From the NCBI GenBank assembly GCA_955652195.1, contig CATPBC010000226.1:1-7582 (forward strand): a stretch of 7,582 bases of DNA, given 5' to 3'. Under the pieces are notes generated by a model. It worked only from the letters and a program-made list of their open reading frames with translations. It searched no databases and was not told where the DNA came from. Source of the DNA: an uncultured Xanthobacteraceae bacterium (GTDB taxonomy: Bacteria; Pseudomonadota; Alphaproteobacteria; Rhizobiales; Xanthobacteraceae). Both the position numbers and the translations under genes were made by a program. Shown here in pieces: positions 1 to 5,264 of this stretch; positions within the stretch are counted from its first letter, which is position 1; every line of letters begins with the position of its first letter.

Positions 1-565
1 GGCATCTCGGTGGGCAGACGAGGGGCCTTCGCTGAGCCTCGCACACGCCGCCAAAACCGACCGATGGATATTCGTCAGGTGCGGCGCCGTTGGACTGCTG
101 GTGCTGGTGTTGCTCCAGATTTATCTGGGCGCTTTAGTCGCTGGGCTGCGCGCCGGATACGCCTACAACACCTGGCCGCTCATCGACGGCGCTCTGGTGC
201 CGCAGGGTGCGCGGCTGTTCTTCGACGTGCCGTTCTGGCGCAATTTTTTTGAAAACCCATTGACGGTGCAATTTGATCACCGGATTCTAGGCTATGCGAT
301 CTGGTTGCTCGCACTATTTCATCTGTTCAATGTGGCAAGGGTGACGAAAGTAGGCCCCTTACTCACTGGCGTGGTATTTCTTGCAATGGCGGTGACAGTG
401 CAGGCGGCGCTCGGCATCTGGACTCTGCTGGCCGTTGTGCCGCTGCCGCTGGCAATGATGCATCAGGCGATGGCTATGGTGACACTGACATTCGCGGTCA
501 TTCACGCAGCGCGGGTGACGGTGCGAGACCCCATGCCGCTGCGTATGCTAGCGTCCGCGCCGTAG
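1..565 (+). CDS. ctaA: Heme A synthase, COX15/CtaA family (C-terminal half, 5' truncated by window)
   Basis: Heme A synthase is an integral inner-membrane enzyme that oxidises the C8 methyl of heme O to the formyl group of heme A, needed for aa3-type cytochrome oxidase. The frame is open from base 2, so the gene starts before the window; about 187 residues are visible out of the ~350-360 usual for the family. Seen here: a hydrophobic helix ending in GALVAGLRAGYAYNTWPL, the family motif FENPLTVQFDHR with a conserved histidine (codon 278-280), two more hydrophobic helices, and a second conserved histidine in MMHQ (codon 461-463). These are the two heme-ligating histidines expected in the C-terminal four-helix half. 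The gene ends in TAG and converges on metY, whose stop is 16 nt away. The GTG at 101 is internal, because family-like sequence continues upstream of it in the same frame. Confidence 0.93.
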   Translation, partial: ASRWADEGPSLSLAHAAKTDRWIFVRCGAVGLLVLVLLQIYLGALVAGLRAGYAYNTWPLIDGALVPQGARLFFDVPFWRNFFENPLTVQFDHRILGYAIWLLALFHLFNVARVTKVGPLLTGVVFLAMAVTVQAALGIWTLLAVVPLPLAMMHQAMAMVTLTFAVIHAARVTVRDPMPLRMLASAP

Positions 566-581
566 AGCGGCGTCGGCCGAA

Positions 582-1865
582 TTAAGCTGCGGCCAATGCC
601 TGGTCGAGATCGGCGATAAGGTCGTCTTTGTCCTCGATGCCGATCGACAACCTCACGACGTCGGGCCCGGCGCCGGCCTGGACCTTTTGCGCGTCCGTCA
701 GCTGACGGTGCGTTGTCGAGGCCGGATGGATAATCAAGGAGCGGGTATCGCCGATATTGGCCAAGTGCGAGAATAACTGGACATTGGTGACCAAATTGAC
801 GCCAGCGTCATAACCAGCCTTCAGGCCGAAAGTGAAAACGGCGCCGGCGCCGAGCGGACAGTACTTTTTGGCGAGGTTGTGATAGCGGTCGCCCGGCAGT
901 CCCGGATAGCTGACCCAGGCGACTTTGGGATGCGCCGCAATCCATTCAGCGACCGCTTGTGTATTCTCGCAGTGCTTCTGCATGCGCAAAGGCAGGGTCT
1001 CGATGCCGGTCAGAATGAGAAAGGCATTGAATGGCGCGATGGCGGGTCCAATGTCGCGCAAGGCCAGCATTCGGCAAGCCATCGCAAAACCGAAATTGCC
1101 GAACGTTTCGTGCATCACCACGCCGTGATATTCGGGGCGCGGCTCGCACAGCATCGGATAGCGCCGTTCACGCGACCAGTTGAACGTACCGCCATCGACG
1201 ATCATACCGCCCATCGAATTGCCGTGCCCGCCGAGAAATTTCGTCAGCGAATGCACAACGATGTCGGCGCCGTGGTCGATCGGTTTGCAAAGATAGGGCG
1301 TGGCCAGCGTGTTATCGACGATATAGGGCACTCCGGCGCGACGTGCGATCTGTGCCACCGCCGCCATGTCGGTAATCACGCCGCCAGGATTGGCGATCGA
1401 TTCCGTAAAGATCGCCTTGGTCTTCGGACTGATCGCTTTTTCGAAGGACGAAATGTCGTCAGGATCGGCCCATACCACGTTCCAATTGAAATTTTTGAAT
1501 GCATGGTTGAACTGATTGATTGAGCCGCCATAGAGTTTCTTCGAGGCAACGAACTCATCGCCCGGCTGCAGCAAGCAATGGAAAATCAAGACTTGTGCGG
1601 CGTGGCCCGACGCCGTCGCCAGCCCTGCTGTGCCGCCTTCGAGCGCCGCGACGCGCTCCTCGAGCACTGCGGTGGTGGGATTGCCAATCCGCGTATAAAT
1701 GTTGCCGAAGGTTTGTAGTCCGAAGAGCGAGGCGGCGTGGTCGACGCTCTCAAATACATAAGAGGTCGTCTGATAGATCGGGGTGGCGCGAGCGCCGGTC
1801 GTTGGATCGGGCTGCGCGCCGGCGTGAACGGCAAGCGTGGCAAAGCCCGGGATACGTTCGTTCAT
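582..1865 (-). CDS. metY: O-acetylhomoserine sulfhydrylase (O-acetylhomoserine aminocarboxypropyltransferase)
   Basis: This is a PLP enzyme of the Cys/Met metabolism family. It replaces the acetyl group of O-acetylhomoserine with sulfide to give homocysteine, the direct-sulfhydrylation route to methionine, in the cytosol. The 427 residues match the long O-acetylhomoserine sulfhydrylase subfamily rather than the ~390-residue MetB/MetZ types. Visible motifs: YTRIGNPT (residues 57-64, phosphate-binding Tyr/Arg donated to the partner subunit), SGHAA (86-90), LYGGS (111-115), VDNTLATPY (183-191, Asp184 to the PLP ring), HSLTKFLGGHGNSMGG with the PLP lysine at 209, and a C-terminal LSIGIED motif. 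The start is set by a strong Shine-Dalgarno sequence (AAGGA) just upstream of the ATG. A metZ/cystathionine synthase label is the main alternative; substrate choice between acetyl- and succinyl-homoserine cannot be proved from sequence alone. Confidence 0.95.
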   Translation of the reverse strand: MNERIPGFATLAVHAGAQPDPTTGARATPIYQTTSYVFESVDHAASLFGLQTFGNIYTRIGNPTTAVLEERVAALEGGTAGLATASGHAAQVLIFHCLLQPGDEFVASKKLYGGSINQFNHAFKNFNWNVVWADPDDISSFEKAISPKTKAIFTESIANPGGVITDMAAVAQIARRAGVPYIVDNTLATPYLCKPIDHGADIVVHSLTKFLGGHGNSMGGMIVDGGTFNWSRERRYPMLCEPRPEYHGVVMHETFGNFGFAMACRMLALRDIGPAIAPFNAFLILTGIETLPLRMQKHCENTQAVAEWIAAHPKVAWVSYPGLPGDRYHNLAKKYCPLGAGAVFTFGLKAGYDAGVNLVTNVQLFSHLANIGDTRSLIIHPASTTHRQLTDAQKVQAGAGPDVVRLSIGIEDKDDLIADLDQALAAA

Positions 1866-1872
1866 CGTGTCT

Positions 1873-1878
1873 TCCTTT
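1873..1878 (-). promoter_or_regulatory. Shine-Dalgarno site of metY
   Basis: Read on the - strand the sequence is AAAGGAAG-ACACG-ATG. The purine-rich AAGGA core lies an ideal distance before the ATG at 1865 and fixes the metY start. A GCTAAA precedes it, reminiscent of the 3' end of SAM-II riboswitches, but the rest of that RNA is absent. Confidence 0.75.
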
Positions 1879-1920
1879 AGCCCGATCCTGATTGGAATTA
1901 GTGAAGATGGACCGGGCCGG

Positions 1921-1946
1921 TTTATAGGACCGGTCTACGCCGTCAA
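1921..1946 (-). promoter_or_regulatory. Putative housekeeping promoter of metY
   Basis: On the - strand, TTGACG (1946-1941) is followed 14 nt later by TATAAA (1926-1921). The gap is short for an E. coli promoter. It fits the Caulobacter housekeeping consensus TTGACGS-N10-14-GCTANAWC, here TTGACGG-N11-CCTATAAA, with six of eight -10 positions matching if the spare base is allowed. The start of transcription would be near 1914, giving a leader of about 50 nt. Two direct copies of GGACCGG (+ strand 1909-1915 and 1927-1933) flank the -10 region. Inferred from consensus only. Confidence 0.45.
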
Positions 1947-1957
1947 GGCGCGGCGAT

Positions 1958-1985
1958 TGGCTTGTGTTAATGGGCTTGCGTTAAC
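1958..1985 (-). repeat. Imperfect 14-bp tandem repeat upstream of the metY promoter
   Basis: On the + strand, TGGCTTGTGTTAAT (1958-1971) is followed directly by GGGCTTGCGTTAAC (1972-1985); 11 of 14 positions match. In metY orientation the pair sits about 11 nt upstream of the proposed -35 box, where an activator or repressor could bind. The second copy ends in GTTAAC, itself a palindrome. No regulator is identified. Confidence 0.5.
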
Positions 1986-2066
1986 GGCCTTAGAGCAGGA
2001 AGCACAGCTCCCTCAGCGCTAAGGGCTCCCGCCGCAAACTCGCATTCGTAATGACTTATCGTCGCT

Positions 2067-2645
2067 TTATTGATCGCTTTCCTGGCGCTGCACCCGGTCG
2101 GCCGCTGCGGTCGCGCCGCCAGGGGCGCTGCTGCGATTAAGCGACATGCGTTGCAGGCCGCCGATTGGCGGCCTCTTTGCGCTCAGCGTGCGGGTGTTGA
2201 CACCGATCCATGCAATTTCCGACGACAGGCGACCATACTCAATTTTTGGGCAGCGATTCATGACCACCTTCATTCCGTTCGCTTCGGCGAGCGCCGCCGC
2301 TTCATCGTTGCGCACACCCAGCTGCATCCAAATCACCTGCGGGTGCGGTTTGAGCAATAAAGCTTCTTGCACGATCGCCAGTGCATGTTTGGAAGCACGA
2401 AAAATGTCGACCATATCGATCGGCTCAGGAATGTCGCTTAATCGGGCGTAGATTTTCTGCCCAAGCATCGTTTCTCCGGCATGGCCGGGGTTGACTGGAA
2501 TCATGCGGTAGCCGCGTTCGAGCAGATATTTGAACGCGAAATAGCTTGGCCGATTGTCCCTCTCCGAAGCGCCGACCATCGCGATCGTCTTCACGGTATT
2601 GAGAATGCCGCGAATATAGCCGTCCGAATAAGCATCGTGGTTCAT
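2067..2645 (-). CDS. CoA-binding protein, YccU-like (CoA_binding_2 Rossmann domain)
   Basis: This is a small cytosolic protein with a single Rossmann-type CoA-binding domain like that of succinyl-CoA synthetase alpha and E. coli YccU; no reaction is established for the family. Visible features: a short helical lead-in (1-18), the nucleotide-loop strand TIAMVGAS (20-27), NRPSYFAFKYL (31-41), the second strand YRMIPVNP (46-53), a DMVDIFR strand (78-83), VIWMQLGV (104-111), and NRCPKIEYGRL (130-140) with a conserved Cys132. The tail from about 155 (SAKRPPIGG...) is Lys/Arg/Ser/Ala rich and probably unstructured beyond residue 170. The start (MNHDAY...GYIRGIL) fits rhizobial relatives as I recall them, though the Shine-Dalgarno is weak. 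Because it lies only 33 nt downstream of the crotonase-like gene, it is probably co-transcribed with it. Confidence 0.88.
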   Translation of the reverse strand: MNHDAYSDGYIRGILNTVKTIAMVGASERDNRPSYFAFKYLLERGYRMIPVNPGHAGETMLGQKIYARLSDIPEPIDMVDIFRASKHALAIVQEALLLKPHPQVIWMQLGVRNDEAAALAEANGMKVVMNRCPKIEYGRLSSEIAWIGVNTRTLSAKRPPIGGLQRMSLNRSSAPGGATAAADRVQRQESDQ

Positions 2646-2678
2646 CGTCAGCGCTCGGTCTTTTTCAGCGGTCTTTAT

Positions 2679-3509
2679 TTAACGGTCCTGCCATTTCGCG
2701 TCGCGTTTTTCGATGAAGGCGCTGATACCTTCCTCGGCATCGCGCGCCAGCATGTTCTCGACCATCACTTGGGAGGCATAGTCGTAAGCCTCGGCCAGCG
2801 GCATTTCAGCCTGCCGGTAGAACGCTTCCTTGCCGATCTTGACGGTGAGTGTCGATTTACCGGCGATCTTCGCTGCGAGCTTGAGTGCCGCCGCGCGCTC
2901 CTCGCCGGCCGGTACGACCTCATTGACCAAACCGATGCGCGCCGCCTCCTCGGCGGAGATCAAATCGCCGGTCAGCAGCATCTGCATCGCGTGTTTACGC
3001 GAGACGTTGCGGGAAAGCGCGACCATCGGCGTCGAACAGAATAAGCCGATATTGACCCCTGGCGTTGCGAACCTCGCCGCGTGCGACGCGATCGCTAAAT
3101 CGCAACTAGCGACGAGCTGACATCCGGCCGCCGTCGCGGTCGCATGAACGGCAGCGATCACTGGCTGCGGCAGCGTCACGATTTGCTGCATGACCCGACT
3201 GCACAGGCTCATGACGTGCTTGAAATAGGCGCGGCCATGGTCCTCGTCCGAGCGATGCGCGTTGAGCTCCTTGAGGTCGTGTCCGGCCGAGAAGGCGGCG
3301 CCGTTGGCGGCGATCACCACCGCGCGCACCGTTTGGTCGTGGGCAACGGCCGAAAGCGCGTCGCCAAGCGCTTCCAACAGGGCCTCGGATAGACTGTTGC
3401 GGGCTTGCGGGCGGTTCAGCGTTAGAATGGCGATGCCACCCTTGTCCTCGCGAAGAAGAATGAGCGACGAGGGGGCGGAGCTTGCGGCGGCAGCAGCACG
3501 GGCGCTCAT
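2679..3509 (-). CDS. Crotonase-fold enoyl-CoA hydratase/isomerase family protein, ECHDC3-like
   Basis: The protein belongs to the enoyl-CoA hydratase/isomerase (crotonase) superfamily, which binds acyl-CoA thioesters and stabilises an enolate with an oxyanion hole. The 276 residues strongly resemble ECHDC3, with blocks FSAGHDLKEL (73-82), ATAAGCQLVASCDLAIAS (125-142), FATPGVNIGLFCSTP (147-161) and the C-terminal EGISAFIEKR (260-269). An Ala/Ser-rich leader (1-16) precedes the first strand. The two glutamates that activate water in classical hydratase (Glu144 and Glu164 of the rat enzyme) align with Gln131 and Gly151, so true enoyl-CoA hydration is unlikely; the real reaction is unknown. The start at 3509 has only a modest purine stretch (AAGAGC) upstream. 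The gene is divergent from the thioesterase gene, leaving about 85 nt for both promoters. Automatic naming as plain enoyl-CoA hydratase would be misleading. Confidence 0.9.
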   Translation of the reverse strand: MSARAAAAASSAPSSLILLREDKGGIAILTLNRPQARNSLSEALLEALGDALSAVAHDQTVRAVVIAANGAAFSAGHDLKELNAHRSDEDHGRAYFKHVMSLCSRVMQQIVTLPQPVIAAVHATATAAGCQLVASCDLAIASHAARFATPGVNIGLFCSTPMVALSRNVSRKHAMQMLLTGDLISAEEAARIGLVNEVVPAGEERAAALKLAAKIAGKSTLTVKIGKEAFYRQAEMPLAEAYDYASQVMVENMLARDAEEGISAFIEKRDAKWQDR

Positions 3510-3594
3510 GGTTTAGCTCTTGGCTATCAAAAACTCTTGCGGATTTTGCGATCAGCCGGCGGCATTGTATCGAACTAGATGGGGGCATGCAGCC

Positions 3595-4101
3595 ATGGTG
3601 GACTACGGAAAAATGGCCGATTCCGGAAAAGCTGACGCAATGTCAACCGACGCGATAGAGATGGCGGCTCCTGCGATAACGCGCAAGGAGCTTCTCGACC
3701 GGCTCCGTGTCGAATTCCCAGAGGCGTCGCATGCTGTGGGAGATTACGAAATCGAGGAGCTATGGCGCGGTGGCTGCCGGTTACGGCAGCGTTACGACAA
3801 ACGCGCTTTGCGACCCGGCGGAACGCATGCCGGCGCGACGATGATGGCGCTCGGCGATTTTGCGACCTATATCGCGGTGCTGTCGGCGATCGGTTGGGTG
3901 CCGCTCGCAGTCACCACCAATCTAACGATCAATTTCCTGAAGAAACCGCCGGCACGCGACCTTCTGGCGCAAGCGCGCTTGCTCAAGCTCGGCAGACAGC
4001 TTGCGGTGGGCGAAGTCGCCATCCGGGCCGACGGCGATGACGAACTTGTCGCTCACGTGACCTCGACTTATTCGATCCCGCCCGGCTCACCGGTAAAATA
4101 A
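3595..4101 (+). CDS. PaaI-family hotdog-fold thioesterase
   Basis: This is a small hotdog-fold protein of the PaaI/YbgC-like thioesterase group, expected to hydrolyse acyl- or aryl-CoA thioesters in the cytosol; the substrate is unknown. With the chosen start it has 168 residues. Visible: a variable N-terminal 30 residues, then LLDRLRVEFPEA (33-44), the hotdog helix motif RPGGTHAGATMMALGDFATYIAVL (73-96) with the likely catalytic Asp88, TTNLTINFLKKPPARDLLAQARLLKLGR (107-134) and the last strands AVGEVAIR and HVTSTYSIPP. The start is uncertain: ATG at 3595 is preceded by GGGGG nine bases upstream, but in-frame ATGs at 3613 and 3640 are also possible, and the frame is open back to a TTG at 3520. 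It may work with the divergent crotonase-like gene on CoA esters; that is inference. Confidence 0.85.
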   Translation: MVDYGKMADSGKADAMSTDAIEMAAPAITRKELLDRLRVEFPEASHAVGDYEIEELWRGGCRLRQRYDKRALRPGGTHAGATMMALGDFATYIAVLSAIGWVPLAVTTNLTINFLKKPPARDLLAQARLLKLGRQLAVGEVAIRADGDDELVAHVTSTYSIPPGSPVK

Positions 4102-4139
4102 TACCACTGGCGCAAGGTCCTGAGAAGCAATCGGATTAT

Positions 4140-4163
4140 TGGCACGGTTGACGCCACGTGCCA
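4140..4163. repeat. Inverted repeat enclosing the -35 box of rplM
   Basis: Perfect 7-bp arms TGGCACG (4140-4146) and CGTGCCA (4157-4163) are separated by 10 bp that contain the -35 hexamer TTGACG. The dyad is therefore positioned like an operator for a dimeric regulator. It could also form a hairpin in read-through RNA from the thioesterase gene. No T-run follows, so it is not a standard intrinsic terminator. Confidence 0.55.
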
Positions 4164-4176
4164 GCTCGGCTTAAAA
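4148..4176 (+). promoter_or_regulatory. Promoter of rplM-rpsI
   Basis: TTGACG (4148-4153) and TTAAAA (4171-4176) are separated by exactly 17 nt. The same bases fit the Caulobacter-type pattern as TTGACGC-N14-GCTTAAAA. Transcription would begin around 4183, giving a leader of roughly 40 nt before the rplM start. It is the best promoter-like sequence in the window and sits where a ribosomal protein operon needs one. Confidence 0.65.
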
Positions 4177-4207
4177 GCCACTCGCCGCTGCGAACACGCG
4201 CGTCTCT

Positions 4208-4214
4208 GGATGGA
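4208..4214 (+). promoter_or_regulatory. Shine-Dalgarno of rplM (decides the start)
   Basis: GGATGGA lies seven nt before the ATG at 4222. Choosing the ATG at 4210 instead would put this motif across the start codon, so it argues for the downstream ATG, as does the family's usual length. Confidence 0.6.
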
Positions 4215-4221
4215 TACAACC

Positions 4222-4686
4222 ATGACAACCTATTCGGCAAAGCCTGCCGAGGTCGAAAAGAAGTGGGTGATGATCGATGCCGACGGTCTCATCGTCGGCA
4301 GATTAGCCTCGCTGGTCGCTCTACGGCTGCGCGGCAAGCACAAGCCCACTTTTACGCCGCACGTCGACTGCGGCGACAATGTCATTGTGATCAATGCGTC
4401 GAAGGTGGTGCTCACCGGGCGCAAGGTGCAGCAGAAAATCTATTACAAGCACACCGGTTATATCGGCGGGATCAAGGAGCGCACGGCCCAGTCAATTCTG
4501 ACCGGCCGCTTTCCCGAGCGGATTGTCGAGAAGGCCGTCGAGCGCATGTTGCCGCGCGGTCCGCTCGGCCGCCGCCAGCTCGGCAACCTGCGGGTCTATC
4601 CCAACGCCGAGCATCCGCACCAGGCGCAGCAGCCGGAAACACTCGATATCGCCGCGATGAATCGCAAGAATAAGAGGACTGCTTAA
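4222..4686 (+). CDS. rplM: 50S ribosomal protein L13
   Basis: L13 binds 23S rRNA early in assembly of the large ribosomal subunit. From the ATG at 4222 the protein has 154 residues, which is the usual alphaproteobacterial length, and begins [20 protein letters not shown]. Family blocks are all present: [64 protein letters not shown] and the HPHQAQQPE tail. An in-frame ATG at 4210 would add four residues, but its own region contains the purine-rich GGATGGA that serves as Shine-Dalgarno for 4222, so 4222 is preferred. The stop overlaps the start of rpsI in TAATG, the conserved L13-S9 arrangement. In E. coli L13 represses its own mRNA translation; whether that holds here is not visible. Confidence 0.97.
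   Translation: MTTYSAKPAEVEKKWVMIDADGLIVGRLASLVALRLRGKHKPTFTPHVDCGDNVIVINASKVVLTGRKVQQKIYYKHTGYIGGIKERTAQSILTGRFPERIVEKAVERMLPRGPLGRRQLGNLRVYPNAEHPHQAQQPETLDIAAMNRKNKRTA
4673..4678 (+). promoter_or_regulatory. Shine-Dalgarno of rpsI inside the rplM 3' end
   Basis: AGAGGA ends seven nt before the ATG at 4686, within the last codons of rplM. This supports translation of rpsI by reinitiation or coupling. Confidence 0.7.
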
Positions 4687-5165
4687 TGGCCGAGACGATA
4701 CAGACGCTCGAAGAGCTGTCTTCGCTCAAGCCCGCCGCGGCGCCACAGCCGCCCCAATACGTTCAGAAGCTCGACAAGCAGGGCCGCGCCTATGCCACCG
4801 GCAAACGCAAGGACGCGGTAGCGCGGGTCTGGATCAAGACGGGCGGCGGCAAGATCGTCATCAACGATCGGCCGGTGGAAAGCTATTTTGCTCGCCCGGT
4901 TCTGCGCATGATGATTCAGCAGCCGCTCGTTGCATCAAATCGTCAGGGTCAATACGACGTTGTATGCACCGTATCCGGCGGTGGCCTGTCCGGTCAGGCC
5001 GGGGCCGTGCGCCATGGTCTCTCCAAAGCACTTTTGCGGTATGAGCCAGACTTGCGCCCCGTGCTCAAGCGCGGCGGCTTCCTTACCCGCGATCCACGCG
5101 TCGTCGAGCGCAAGAAATACGGCCGCGCCAAAGCGCGCCGCAGCTTCCAATTCTCGAAGCGCTAA
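4686..5165 (+). CDS. rpsI: 30S ribosomal protein S9
   Basis: S9 is a small-subunit head protein whose C-terminal tail reaches the P-site tRNA. It has 159 residues: an alphaproteobacterial N-terminal extension of about 35 residues (Ala/Pro rich, then [15 protein letters not shown]), then the S9 core [59 protein letters not shown], and the basic tail [25 protein letters not shown], ending in the expected Ser-Lys-Arg. The start overlaps the rplM stop by one base (TAATG). A Shine-Dalgarno AGAGGA at 4673-4678 lies seven nt upstream inside rplM, so the two are translationally coupled and made together. Confidence 0.97.
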   Translation: MAETIQTLEELSSLKPAAAPQPPQYVQKLDKQGRAYATGKRKDAVARVWIKTGGGKIVINDRPVESYFARPVLRMMIQQPLVASNRQGQYDVVCTVSGGGLSGQAGAVRHGLSKALLRYEPDLRPVLKRGGFLTRDPRVVERKKYGRAKARRSFQFSKR

Positions 5166-5178
5166 GCGAGGAAGCGTT

Positions 5179-5201
5179 CCGCCGCGTCGCTCGAGCGGCG
5201 G
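5179..5201. terminator. Possible stem-loop terminator after rpsI
   Basis: A perfect 7-bp stem CCGCCGC/GCGGCGG (5179-5185 and 5195-5201) with a 9-nt loop begins 13 nt after the rpsI stop. It is GC rich, but no T-run follows on either strand, so termination here would be weak or need Rho. It may act for both converging genes. Confidence 0.4.
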
Positions 5202-5212
5202 CCGAACAGGTC

Positions 5213-5237
5213 CGGCTTCGCAATGCCAGAGAAGCCG
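5213..5237. terminator. Second stem-loop between the convergent rpsI and oxygenase genes
   Basis: CGGCTTC (5213-5219) pairs with GAAGCCG (5231-5237) across an 11-nt loop, a perfect 7-bp stem. It follows the first stem-loop by 11 nt and lies 19 nt beyond the oxygenase stop codon. No T-run follows, so this is only a candidate transcript-end structure. Confidence 0.3.
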
Positions 5238-5240
5238 CAG

Positions 5241-5264
5241 CGCTAGAAAACGCCCGCTAGAAAA
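5241..5264. repeat. 10-bp direct repeat spanning the oxygenase stop codon
   Basis: CGCTAGAAAA occurs at 5241-5250 and again at 5255-5264, 14 bp apart. The second copy contains the TAG stop codon of the - strand oxygenase gene, and the first repeats the same TTTTCTAG context just downstream. It may be a small local duplication. Confidence 0.5.

Noticed and set aside
575..594. Stem GGCCG/CGGCC between ctaA and metY as a shared terminator
   Set aside because: Only five base pairs, a ten-nt loop and no T-run. It also overlaps the last codons of metY.
879..1523. Long open frame on the + strand inside metY, with similar long antisense frames at 2481-3044 (+) and 4935-5357 (-)
   Set aside because: They lie antisense to well-conserved genes, have Arg/His-rich unlikely compositions, show no domain I recognise, and are expected from codon bias in GC-rich genomes.
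2010..2025. Imperfect 16-bp palindrome CCCTCAGCGCTAAGGG downstream of the CoA-binding gene as a terminator
   Set aside because: The stem has an internal mismatch and no T-run follows on either strand. It could be chance in GC-rich sequence.
1866..2066. SAM-II riboswitch upstream of metY, suggested by GCTAAAGG before the ribosome binding site
   Set aside because: The hallmark P1 stem and its internal TGATTTG...TTGC and TTAAACA segments were not found on the - strand. A covariance-model search would settle it.
4158..4673. Alternative + strand open frame overlapping rplM in another frame
   Set aside because: The overlapping frame encodes complete L13. This one is Arg-rich and without recognisable motifs.
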